57,615 bases of DNA from positions 1-57,615 of the forward strand of contig JAAVDB010000022.1 in NCBI GenBank assembly GCA_014802015.1, written 5' to 3'. This stretch comes from Bacteroides sp. (GTDB lineage: Bacteria > Bacteroidota > Bacteroidia > Bacteroidales > Muribaculaceae). The notes beneath the pieces are model-generated. The model saw nothing but the letters and a program-made list of their open reading frames with translations, was not told the DNA's origin and did not search any database. This document shows positions 33,513 to 41,380 of this stretch, one piece after another. The position numbers and the translations under genes were made by a program. How positions within the stretch are numbered: position 1 is the first letter of the stretch; every line of letters starts with the position of its first letter.

Positions 33513-35393
33513 CTATCTCCCTAACAGCAACAGAAGTATGTTGACATCGGCCGGAGAGATACCGGGAATACGTGATGCCTGCGCCACTGTTTCAGGGTCG
33601 ATTTTGATAAGTTTCTGGCGGGCTTCGGTAGATAGAGCCTTGACAGAAGCGTAGTCAATCTTGCCACGGAGACGGAGGTTTTCCAGACGGTGAAGTTTGT
33701 CGGCATTGAGCTGTTCGCGCTTGATATAGCCCTGATACTTCATCAGGATTTCAGCGGCCTCCACTATCTCGGCACGACGCTCCTGCTCGACATTGTTATT
33801 GATATACTCATCGAGCGCGGGAAGTGCCTCGCGCAACAGTGCGAGATTGAGTCCCGGACGGAGCACGAGATCCTCAAGTTTGACACCCTGCTTGAGCGGC
33901 TGCTCGCCACGTGATTCGAGCCAGGGGTTGATGTGCGCCGACTTGACGGAGCAGGTGCGGCAGAAGTCGATCAGGCCGTCACGCTGACGCTGCTTGGACA
34001 ACATCGCATCATAGCGCTCGTCAGTGGCAAGACCGACCGCATGACCGCGCGGGGTGAGACGCATGTCGGCATCATCCTGACGCAGGAGTATACGATACTC
34101 GGCTCTGGATGTAAACATGCGGTAAGGCTCGTCGACCCCTTTGGTGACGAGGTCATCGATAAGTACGCCTATATAGGCTTCGTCGCGCGCGAGGGTGAAC
34201 GGCTCTCCCCCCTTGACACGCTGTGCAGCATTGATGCCGGCAATGAGTCCCTGACCTGCGGCCTCCTCATAGCCGGTGGTGCCGTTGACCTGGCCTGCGA
34301 AATACAGGCCGCCGACAAGTTTTGTCTCAAGCGTGTGATGCAGCTGAGTGGGGTCAAAAAAGTCATATTCGATGGCGTAGCCGGGACGGAACAGCATCAC
34401 ATCACGGAGCGCGGGGATGGTCTCAAGCGCTTCGATCTGTATGTTGATGGGGAGCGATGATGAGAAGCCGTTGAGATAGTATTCGGTGGTCGTCTCCCCT
34501 TCGGGCTCGAGAAACAGCTGGTGCTCGTCCTTGTCGGCAAACGTCACAATCTTCGTCTCGATACTCGGGCAATAGCGCGGGCCGATGCTCTGTATCTGCC
34601 CGTTGTAAAGGGGTGAATCAGGCAATCCGCGACGCAGTATCTCGTGCGTGGCGGGATTGGTATACACGGTGTGACATGCGCGCTGAGGCAACTCGCGCTC
34701 AACCCCGGCGAGATATGAGAATTTGTGGAAGTCATTATCACCCTCCTGAAGTGTGGTGAGCGACCAGTCGACCGAACGGCCGTCAATACGTACGGGGGTT
34801 CCGGTCTTCATACGGTCGGTCACAAAGCCGAGGTCGCGCAACTGCTCGGTGAGTCCGTAGGCCGCAGGCTCGGCTACGCGTCCGCCTTCGATCTTGACAG
34901 GACCTGTGTGCATAAGTCCGTTGAGGAATGTACCGGCCGTGACAACTACGGACTGAGCCGTAAACCTGACCCCGAGCGCAGTGACCACTCCCCTGACCTG
35001 ACCATCCTCGATGATGAGCGAACGCACCGAGTCCTGCCACATATTGAGGTTGGGAGTATGTTCAAGCGTCTCGCGCCACAGCAGCGAAAACTTCATGCGG
35101 TCACTCTGGGCGCGCGGGCTCCACATGGCCGGTCCTTTCGAGCGGTTGAGCATACGAAACTGTATGGCGGTGCGGTCGGTAATAATACCCATCATGCCGC
35201 CGAGCGCATCAATCTCGCGCACGATCTGCCCCTTGGCTATGCCGCCGACTGCGGGATTACAGCTCATCTGGGCGATCTTGTTCATATCCATAGTGATGAG
35301 CAGCACGGACACACCCATACGCGCGGCGGCGTGAGCAGCCTCGCATCCGGCATGACCGGCACCGATCACTATCACATCAAAAGTGAATTTCAA
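33513..35393 (-). CDS. mnmG: tRNA uridine-34 modification enzyme MnmG
   Basis: A 626-residue FAD enzyme (GidA) that, with MnmE, installs the carboxymethylaminomethyl group on wobble uridine of tRNAs. The FAD loop is VIVIGAGHAGCEAAHAA at the N-terminus, and TGYEEAAGQGLIAGINAA and FTSRAEYRILLRQDDAD are family signatures. The length is typical. The gene is often close to the replication origin, which fits the adjacent parS site. It is preceded by ybeY with a 22-bp gap. Confidence 0.97.
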   Translation of the reverse strand: MKFTFDVIVIGAGHAGCEAAHAAARMGVSVLLITMDMNKIAQMSCNPAVGGIAKGQIVREIDALGGMMGIITDRTAIQFRMLNRSKGPAMWSPRAQSDRMKFSLLWRETLEHTPNLNMWQDSVRSLIIEDGQVRGVVTALGVRFTAQSVVVTAGTFLNGLMHTGPVKIEGGRVAEPAAYGLTEQLRDLGFVTDRMKTGTPVRIDGRSVDWSLTTLQEGDNDFHKFSYLAGVERELPQRACHTVYTNPATHEILRRGLPDSPLYNGQIQSIGPRYCPSIETKIVTFADKDEHQLFLEPEGETTTEYYLNGFSSSLPINIQIEALETIPALRDVMLFRPGYAIEYDFFDPTQLHHTLETKLVGGLYFAGQVNGTTGYEEAAGQGLIAGINAAQRVKGGEPFTLARDEAYIGVLIDDLVTKGVDEPYRMFTSRAEYRILLRQDDADMRLTPRGHAVGLATDERYDAMLSKQRQRDGLIDFCRTCSVKSAHINPWLESRGEQPLKQGVKLEDLVLRPGLNLALLREALPALDEYINNNVEQERRAEIVEAAEILMKYQGYIKREQLNADKLHRLENLRLRGKIDYASVKALSTEARQKLIKIDPETVAQASRIPGISPADVNILLLLLGR

Positions 35394-35415
35394 TGTAAAT
35401 AAGTATCTTATGTAA

Positions 35416-35844
35416 TTAATGAGTAATTATCAGGGCAAGGGCGTCATTCTCATGCGCCTCCATAATCTCCCGTTCGCCGGGTCCCTTGTCATTGATGCCG
35501 CAGAGATGAAGGACTCCGTGGATAATGACACGTAACAATTCGGTCGAATAGGATGCGCCGACCTTCTCGGCGTTGGTAGCGACCGTGTCAAGCGATATGA
35601 ACATATCACCACTGATGCGGCGGCCACGCGTGTAGTCAAACGTTATGATGTCTGTGTAATAATCGTGCTGAAGAAACTGTCGGTTCACATCGATAATCTT
35701 TTCATCACCACAGAATATATATGTCAATGGGCCGACGATGCGGTCATGGCGACGTGCCACGTCGTCAATCCATTTCTGCAACCTGCCTGTGTCGATGTCG
35801 GGCATAGGCGTAGTGCCGTCGGTGAGCCATTGAATGTCATTCAT
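35416..35844 (-). CDS. ybeY: Endoribonuclease YbeY
   Basis: A 142-residue metal-dependent RNase of the UPF0054/YbeY family, involved in 16S rRNA maturation. The zinc motif reads H109-GVL-H113-LCGIN-D119, so the third ligand is Asp rather than the His found in E. coli, a form I associate with Bacteroidetes. DIITFDYT and SGDMFIS match the family. It precedes mnmG on the minus strand. The -7 box ends only five bases before the start codon. Confidence 0.92.
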   Translation of the reverse strand: MNDIQWLTDGTTPMPDIDTGRLQKWIDDVARRHDRIVGPLTYIFCGDEKIIDVNRQFLQHDYYTDIITFDYTRGRRISGDMFISLDTVATNAEKVGASYSTELLRVIIHGVLHLCGINDKGPGEREIMEAHENDALALIITH

Positions 35845-35849
35845 AGGAG

Positions 35850-35857
35850 CAAAGTTA
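35850..35857 (-). promoter_or_regulatory. -7 box adjacent to ybeY start
   Basis: On the minus strand this is TAACTTTG (TAnnTTTG), ending five bases before the ATG and predicting a leaderless message. There is no TTG at the usual -33 spacing. Confidence 0.4.
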
Positions 35858-35925
35858 ATGAAAATTCACTGAGCTTGGTCAGAATCGCCTCAAAAAAATT
35901 ATCTGAACGAAAGTCGGATACAAAT

Positions 35926-35970
35926 AAATTTGGCTTAACACATTATAGCACAATGTGTTAAGCCAAATTT
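35926..35970 (-). terminator. Terminator after the DUF4254 gene
   Basis: A perfect 19-bp stem (35926-35944 with 35952-35970), 7-nt loop, about 80 bp past the stop of the minus-strand DUF4254 gene. On the minus strand it is followed by TTATTTG. It also insulates the ybeY promoter. Confidence 0.75.
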
Positions 35971-36052
35971 TAGCGTCTGAGATTTAAAAATTCCGACGCA
36001 TTCGCACACGTGGGCGGGAATTTCGCGACGAAATTATTAAAATTTGTAAAAA

Positions 36053-36655
36053 TTATTTTTTGTACAGAATGGGGTTGGTGTCGGCATCGTTGTACATCTT
36101 CATCTGTCGGTAGACCTTCATGTATTTCGATCCGGCGGCGATGTCGTCAAGCAGAGTGTCGATGGCGGTGGTGAGGTCGACCTGCTGCTGAAGCAGGATG
36201 TTCAGCTTGGCCTCGCACTTAGCCTTATGTTCGGGCGAAGCATCGGGGCGTGCCACCTCGGCCGCCATGTGATAGATCTTGAGGGCAAGAATCGAAAGAC
36301 GGTCAATGGCCCACGCGGGTGACTCAGTGTTGATCGTCGCGGTGGGGAGCGGCTTGACATCGGCATACTTTTCGCGGAAGTATGTGTCTATCTCCTCGAC
36401 CATGTCGGTGCGGTCCTGATTGGAACGGTCGATGCGGCGTTTCAGCGCCAGAGCCTCGACGGGATCAATCTCGGGGTCACGGATTATATCTTCGAGATGC
36501 CACTGCACGGCATCGATCCAGTTTTTAGCAAACAGTGTATGCTCGATCGTGCCCTCGGCATAGGGATTCTCCACGATGGCGTCCACGTGGTCGGTCTCAT
36601 GATATTTCTTGGTTGTAGCAAAGAAAATATCGTAAAAGTTTTGGGCAAGTTTCAT
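36053..36655 (-). CDS. DUF4254 protein
   Basis: A 200-residue soluble, helical, charged protein; the start at 36655 (MKLAQNFYDIFF) is preferred to an upstream Met that would add a hydrophobic extension. It matches the DUF4254 family (NWIDAVQWHLEDIIRDPEIDP; WAIDRLSILALKIYHM). Members are widespread in Bacteroidetes, often beside LPS-related glycosyltransferases, but the function is unknown. No such neighbour is present here. Confidence 0.8.
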   Translation of the reverse strand: MKLAQNFYDIFFATTKKYHETDHVDAIVENPYAEGTIEHTLFAKNWIDAVQWHLEDIIRDPEIDPVEALALKRRIDRSNQDRTDMVEEIDTYFREKYADVKPLPTATINTESPAWAIDRLSILALKIYHMAAEVARPDASPEHKAKCEAKLNILLQQQVDLTTAIDTLLDDIAAGSKYMKVYRQMKMYNDADTNPILYKK

Positions 36656-36764
36656 ATCAATATGTGTTATATAATAGGTGTTACAAAATGACAGCCGTAA
36701 ACCGGACTGTCTCCTTAATGCAAATTTGAGAAAAAAAATTCCAATAAGCAAGAGAAAAATTGCT

Positions 36765-36772
36765 TACCTTTG
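36765..36772 (+). promoter_or_regulatory. -7 box for the radical SAM gene
   Basis: TACCTTTG matches TAnnTTTG, 16 bp before the ATG at 36789. No obvious -33 element. Confidence 0.5.
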
Positions 36773-36788
36773 TCTAAATAACGTAAAT

Positions 36789-37568
36789 ATGCAGACTGTA
36801 TTATTTCACTCAACGATATTCGGTCCGATTCACTCGCGACGCCTCGGGGTGTCACTCGGCGTGAACCTCACTCCTAATGACGGTAAGATATGTACATTCG
36901 ATTGTCTGTACTGCGAGGCCGGATTCAACGCTCAGGGCCAGGGCACGACAGGATTTCCATCACGCGAGAGTGTGGCTGAGAAACTGGAGAACAAACTCCG
37001 CGAGATGAAGGAGTCGGGTAGCCCGCTCGATGTCATCACATTCTCGGGCAACGGCGAACCGACCGTGCACCCGGAGTTTCCCGGCATCATAGACGATACT
37101 CTCCGCATCCGTGACAAGTATTATCCCGATGCTAAGGTGAGCGTCCTGAGCAATGCTACGCGCGCAGGACGGCCGGAAATATTTAAAGCTTTACTTAAAG
37201 TAGACAACAATATCCAGAAGCTCGATTCGGCTATCACGGAGACTATCCATCGGCTCGACCGCCCTACCCTACCCCACCTCACGGCCGAGAAAATTATCGG
37301 CGAGCTTCGGGAGTTCGGCGACCGTTGCATAGTCCAGACCATGTTGCTGCGCGGTGAATATGACGGCAAGGAGATAGACAATACCACACCCGAAGAGATC
37401 AACGCGCTCATTGAGGCCTACAGACGCATCGGCCCGCGCGAGGTGATGATATACTCGATCGACCGTCAGACCCCGGCCCGCAACCTCGTAAAGGTGCCGC
37501 GCGAGGAGCTTGACGCCATCGCTAAACGTATCACCGACGAAACAGGCATACCCGTTCAGACGGCCTGA
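36789..37568 (+). CDS. Radical SAM protein (COG0731-like)
   Basis: A 259-residue radical SAM enzyme. The [4Fe-4S] motif is C35-TFD-C39-LY-C42, close to the N-terminus, after FGPIHSRRLGVSLGVNL, typical of the COG0731 Fe-S oxidoreductases related to wybutosine-synthesis enzymes. FSGNGEPTVHPEF is the GGE-like SAM-binding strand. The start at 36789 is chosen because it places this signature correctly and follows the -7 box; the frame is open 111 bp further upstream. The substrate is unknown. Confidence 0.88.
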   Translation: MQTVLFHSTIFGPIHSRRLGVSLGVNLTPNDGKICTFDCLYCEAGFNAQGQGTTGFPSRESVAEKLENKLREMKESGSPLDVITFSGNGEPTVHPEFPGIIDDTLRIRDKYYPDAKVSVLSNATRAGRPEIFKALLKVDNNIQKLDSAITETIHRLDRPTLPHLTAEKIIGELREFGDRCIVQTMLLRGEYDGKEIDNTTPEEINALIEAYRRIGPREVMIYSIDRQTPARNLVKVPREELDAIAKRITDETGIPVQTA

Positions 37569-37597
37569 CAATTCCCATAATTCATGTTATAACTGAA

Positions 37598-38500
37598 ATG
37601 GAAATACTGACACCGCGCCCTCTCAAGAGAGGTGACCGAGTAGCCATACTCTCACCCTCGGGCATCATCAAGCCACAGACCGTCTACAATGCCATGCCTG
37701 TGCTGGCCGACCGCGGATGGGTGACGTATGTGGGCCAACATACATTTGACCGCTACAGCACTTACGCCGGCACTGACGACGCTCGATACGAGGATCTCGA
37801 AGCCGCGCTGCTCGATCCTGACACGCGTGCCATAATCTGCTCGCGCGGCGGATACGGTGCGGTGCATCTGCTCGACCGCCTCGACCGTCTGCCACTGCGC
37901 GACGATCCTAAATGGATAGTTGGTTACTCGGACATCTCGGCCCTTCACGCGCTCATGTCGAAACACGGCATTCAATCCATACACGCGCCGATGTGCAAGC
38001 ACATCGCGCAGCACAAGGGGATGGACGAGGACTCTCAGCGACTGTTCAGACTGCTCGAAGGGGAACGCCCGGAGATACGCGTGGCCGGCAACAGGCTCAA
38101 CCGTCCGGGCGAGGCGACCGGCATCCTGTACGGAGGCAATCTCGCCGTGACGGCCGGACTCATTTCCACTCCGTTTGATGTGCTGCGCGGTGATACGATA
38201 CTGTTTATCGAGGATATTGCCGAACCGGTCTACAAGGTAGAGCGCATACTCTATAACCTACGGCTCAACGGCACGCTGGCCTCACTGAGAGGATTGATTG
38301 TAGGCCGTTTCACGGACTATACGCCCGGAGTGGACAAGGAGACAATGGAACAGATGATAGCGCGTATGGTAGAGCCCTACGACTATCCTGTGGCATTCGG
38401 CGTACCTATCGGCCACGTCGACCACAATATCCCTATGGTCTGCTCATCGACCGTCACCCTCACCGTCACCCCCAATCAGGTAACGATAAAAGATGTATAA
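37598..38500 (+). CDS. LD-carboxypeptidase (peptidase S66)
   Basis: A 300-residue serine peptidase of family S66, which trims the terminal D-Ala from tetrapeptide stems during murein recycling. The nucleophile is S111 in VGYSDISALH; the catalytic Glu is in FIEDIAEPVYKVER and the His in IGHVDHNIP. CSRGGYGAVHLLDRLD is a further signature. There is no signal peptide, so it is cytosolic, as expected. It follows the radical SAM gene by 29 bp. Confidence 0.93.
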   Translation: MEILTPRPLKRGDRVAILSPSGIIKPQTVYNAMPVLADRGWVTYVGQHTFDRYSTYAGTDDARYEDLEAALLDPDTRAIICSRGGYGAVHLLDRLDRLPLRDDPKWIVGYSDISALHALMSKHGIQSIHAPMCKHIAQHKGMDEDSQRLFRLLEGERPEIRVAGNRLNRPGEATGILYGGNLAVTAGLISTPFDVLRGDTILFIEDIAEPVYKVERILYNLRLNGTLASLRGLIVGRFTDYTPGVDKETMEQMIARMVEPYDYPVAFGVPIGHVDHNIPMVCSSTVTLTVTPNQVTIKDV

Positions 38501-38504
38501 CAAT

Positions 38505-38541
38505 AGCGATGCCCGGCCATGAGATATGACCGGGCATCGCT
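38505..38541. terminator. Bidirectional terminator between S66 peptidase and frr
   Basis: A perfect 12-bp stem (38505-38516 with 38530-38541) lies between convergent stops at 38500 and 38560. The flanks are only moderately T-rich. Confidence 0.7.
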
Positions 38542-38559
38542 TATAGTATCTATGTTATA

Positions 38560-39117
38560 TCAGACGGTGAGGATCTCTTTCTCCTTAGCGGCAAAGAGGT
38601 CGTCGATCTTTTTCATATAACGATCGTGGATTTTCTGAGCCTGAGCCTCGGCATCCTTCTCCACATCCTCGGGCATGCCCTGCTTGATGGCTTTCTTGAG
38701 ACCGTCGATGGCGTCACGGCGGGCGTTGCGTACAGACACTTTAGCTGTCTCGGCCTCGGCCTTTGACTGCTTGACGAGATTCTTACGGCGCTCCTCGGTG
38801 AGCGGCGGAATGCTGAGACGTATCACCTCACCGTTGTTCTCGGGCGTGATGCCGAGCTCGGAGTTAATGATAGCCTTTTCGATTTCCTTGAACATAGCCT
38901 TCTCCCAGGGGGTGATGGTGATAGTGCGCGCATCGGGCACAGCCACGTTGGCTACCTGCGATACCGGCATTGCGGAGCCGTAATATTCTACGCGAATGCC
39001 GTCGAGAATTTTGGGATTGGCCTTGCCGGCACGGATGTGGGCGAGTGCCTCGTCGAGATAAGCCACGGCGAGTTCCATTTTCTCCTCGGCCGGGTTGAGA
39101 TAGTCAGAAGGTTCCAT
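38560..39117 (-). CDS. frr: Ribosome recycling factor
   Basis: A 185-residue RRF that splits the post-termination ribosome with EF-G. Signatures are [16 protein letters not shown] and [14 protein letters not shown] near the N-terminus, [17 protein letters not shown] in the middle and a helical C-terminus. The start at 39117 is preferred over an upstream ATG, since it gives the usual length. It lies 32 bp after pyrH, the usual pairing. Confidence 0.96.
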   Translation of the reverse strand: MEPSDYLNPAEEKMELAVAYLDEALAHIRAGKANPKILDGIRVEYYGSAMPVSQVANVAVPDARTITITPWEKAMFKEIEKAIINSELGITPENNGEVIRLSIPPLTEERRKNLVKQSKAEAETAKVSVRNARRDAIDGLKKAIKQGMPEDVEKDAEAQAQKIHDRYMKKIDDLFAAKEKEILTV

Positions 39118-39149
39118 ATATATGAATAAAATTTTAATAGGTTGTCTTA

Positions 39150-39860
39150 TCAATACACTTTGGTACCGATATTCTCGCCTGAGATGACCTTGGCAAGATT
39201 ACCGGGTGTGTCCATGTCAAACACAATGATAGGCAGATGGTTCTCGCGACACATGGCGGTGGCGGTCACATCCATGACCTTGAGACCGCGGGCCAGCACT
39301 TCGTCATAAGTGATCTCGTCAAACTTGGTGGCTGTGGGATCCTTCTCGGGATCGGCCGTGTAGACACCGTCCACACGTGTACCCTTGAGCATCACGTCGG
39401 CATGAACCTCGATGCCTCGCAGAGCGCTGCCGGTGTCGGTGGTAAAGAACGGATTACCCGTGCCGGCGGCCATGATAGCCACCACTCCGCTCTCGATAGT
39501 CTCGATAGCGCGACGGCTGGAATAATGCTCTCCGATAGGGAACATGTTAATGGCAGTCAGAACACGTGCCGGCTGGCCGATGGCTTCAAGGGCGGATGAG
39601 AGAGCAAGCGAATTTATCACTGTGGCGAGCATGCCCATCTGGTCACCCTTGACACGGTCAAAACCCTTTGCCGCGCCCGAGACGCCGCGAAATATATTGC
39701 CGCCGCCGATGACAATAGCCACCTCAACGCCTTTGACCACGATGGCGGCGATCTGGCGTGCGTATTCCTCAAGTCGTACGGTGTCGATGCCGTAACCTTG
39801 TGAGCCCATCAGCGACTCTCCGCTGAGTTTGAGCAGTATGCGCTTATATTTAGTCTCCAT
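39150..39860 (-). CDS. pyrH: UMP kinase
   Basis: A 236-residue hexameric UMP kinase of the amino-acid-kinase fold, making [17 protein letters not shown] is the N-terminal nucleotide-binding region, [10 protein letters not shown] and [16 protein letters not shown] are family signatures. The start at 39860 ([11 protein letters not shown]) matches homologues. Its promoter at 39877-39908 lies back-to-back with the response regulator region. Confidence 0.96.
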   Translation of the reverse strand: METKYKRILLKLSGESLMGSQGYGIDTVRLEEYARQIAAIVVKGVEVAIVIGGGNIFRGVSGAAKGFDRVKGDQMGMLATVINSLALSSALEAIGQPARVLTAINMFPIGEHYSSRRAIETIESGVVAIMAAGTGNPFFTTDTGSALRGIEVHADVMLKGTRVDGVYTADPEKDPTATKFDEITYDEVLARGLKVMDVTATAMCRENHLPIIVFDMDTPGNLAKVISGENIGTKVY

Positions 39861-39876
39861 ATTTAAAAGATAATTA

Positions 39877-39908
39877 CAAAGATAGACATAATTCCCCGAA
39901 AAAATCAA
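39877..39908 (-). promoter_or_regulatory. Promoter of pyrH-frr
   Basis: On the minus strand, -33 TTG (39908-39906) and -7 TATCTTTG (39884-39877), spacer 21 bp; leader about 10 nt. Confidence 0.6.
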
Positions 39909-39988
39909 GTTTCGGACCAATGAAAAGCACCAGCCTAACCGACTTAATTACAATTTTATTTCAATCCTTACACAATTCGGTTACAATC

Positions 39989-40019
39989 TTGTGTATAGTT
40001 TTCACATTTTGTAATTTTG
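39989..40019 (+). promoter_or_regulatory. Promoter of the response regulator gene
   Basis: The -33 TTG at 39989-39991 and the -7 TAATTTTG at 40012-40019 are separated by 20 bp. The predicted transcript starts near 40026, which overlaps the preferred GTG start codon at 40025 and argues against translation from the ATG at 39920. Confidence 0.65.
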
Positions 40020-40024
40020 TAGAC

Positions 40025-40738
40025 GTGAATACAGCCCAGAATACATCCTTACCCCAGATACTGATTGTGGATAATGATCCCACGATCAGCACACTCCTGT
40101 CAGAAAATCTTCAAAGCGAGGGTTATGTGGTAGAGACTGTAGCTGATGCCTGCGCAGCGCTCGTACTTCCGCTTGACCATTACGCACTCATTATTTCAGA
40201 GATCAATCTTCCCGGCGAGATCGACGGTTTTGAACTGTTGGAACGTGTCAAGGATGACCCGATGACATGCGGAGTACCCGTAATATTCTGTACGGTACGC
40301 GACGGTGAGAACGACATCATCCAGGGCCTCAACGCCGGTGCCGATGACTACATCGTCCGCCCCTTCTCGCTGCGCGAGATGCTGGCACGTGTACGCTCAG
40401 TGCTGCGTCGCCGCCGCAACATGGCGCCCGCCGCCAATCTGCGCACCATCGAGTATCGCACCCTCATACTCAACATCGATTCACACGGACTGCTTATCGA
40501 CGGCGAGTCGATATCGCTCTCCCCTACCGAATTTACCATTCTCACGCTGTTGCTTCGCTCGCGCAACAAGATGTTCAAGCGCGAAGAGATCTTTGCGGCC
40601 GCATGGCCCGGCGAAGAGCTGAACAATCCGCGTCTGGTGGATGTCAACATCTCGCGTCTGCGCAAGAAACTCTCAGGCTATGCCCGTAACCTCGTCAACA
40701 AATCAGGACTGGGATACGGATTTATGGACGAAGTCTGA
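40025..40738 (+). CDS. OmpR-type regulator with degenerate receiver
   Basis: A 237-residue two-domain transcription factor using a GTG start. The receiver domain spans about residues 10-125 and the winged-helix DNA-binding domain about 140-235 (LSPTEFTILTLLLRS; RLVDVNISRLRKKL). The phosphorylation chemistry is altered: the second acidic residue is Asn (VDNDP), the phospho-acceptor position is Glu59 (LIISEINLPG) and the conserved Lys is Arg (VRPFS). It therefore probably does not accept phosphate, and the Glu may mimic it. No histidine kinase gene is near. The frame is open back to an ATG at 39920, but the promoter favours 40025. It overlaps rnhB by one base (TGATG). Confidence 0.8.
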   Translation: MNTAQNTSLPQILIVDNDPTISTLLSENLQSEGYVVETVADACAALVLPLDHYALIISEINLPGEIDGFELLERVKDDPMTCGVPVIFCTVRDGENDIIQGLNAGADDYIVRPFSLREMLARVRSVLRRRRNMAPAANLRTIEYRTLILNIDSHGLLIDGESISLSPTEFTILTLLLRSRNKMFKREEIFAAAWPGEELNNPRLVDVNISRLRKKLSGYARNLVNKSGLGYGFMDEV

Positions 40739-41310
40739 TGCTCCCCGCCTCAACCACTTCATTTGTACTCGAAGCCGGCTGTGACGAAGCCGGCCGCGGC
40801 TGTCTTGCCGGTCCGGTATGTGCCGCCGCCGTTATCCTGCCCGACGGATATACCCATCCCCTGCTCAACGACTCGAAAAAACTCACCGAACGTGTGCGTG
40901 AACAGCTACGCCCCATCATCGAACGCGATGCCGTGGCGTGGGCTGTGGCATGGGCCACAAACGAGGAGATCGACTCAATCAACATCCTCAACGCCTCGAT
41001 TCTCGCCATGCACCGTGCTCTCGACGCTCTCGGCGTGACGCCGGGACAGATAGTGGTCGACGGCAACCGTTTCAAACCCTATCGCGACATCCCTTATCAG
41101 ACAATAGTAAAAGGTGACGGCAAGCTGGGCAATATCGCAGCCGCATCGATCCTCGCCAAGACCCATCGTGACGAGTGGATGTGCAGGGCGGCAGAGCAGT
41201 ATCCCGGTTACCGCTGGGAGATAAACAAAGGTTACCCCACACGCGACCATCGTGCCGCAATCGCCGAACTGGGCCTCACGCCGCTCCACCGACTCACATT
41301 CCGACGTTGA
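40738..41310 (+). CDS. rnhB: Ribonuclease HII
   Basis: A 190-residue RNase HII that nicks ribonucleotides embedded in DNA. The catalytic GCDEAGRG (D16, E17) lies at the N-terminus, followed by LAGPVCAAAV and NDSKKL; later carboxylates lie in VDGNRF and AKTHRDEW. The C-terminus GYPTRDHRAAI is conserved. It is translationally coupled to the regulator gene by a TGATG overlap and ends at a strong bidirectional terminator. Confidence 0.96.
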   Translation: MLPASTTSFVLEAGCDEAGRGCLAGPVCAAAVILPDGYTHPLLNDSKKLTERVREQLRPIIERDAVAWAVAWATNEEIDSINILNASILAMHRALDALGVTPGQIVVDGNRFKPYRDIPYQTIVKGDGKLGNIAAASILAKTHRDEWMCRAAEQYPGYRWEINKGYPTRDHRAAIAELGLTPLHRLTFRR

Positions 41311-41325
41311 CAACACACAATTATA

Positions 41326-41366
41326 AAAAATAAATCGGGAGATCATCGACCTCCCGATTTATTTTT
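41326..41366. terminator. Bidirectional terminator between rnhB and metH
   Basis: A perfect 16-bp stem (41326-41341 with 41351-41366) with A-rich 5' and T-rich 3' ends and a 9-nt loop, between convergent stops. Confidence 0.88.
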
Positions 41367-41380
41367 ATCTGTGATTCACA

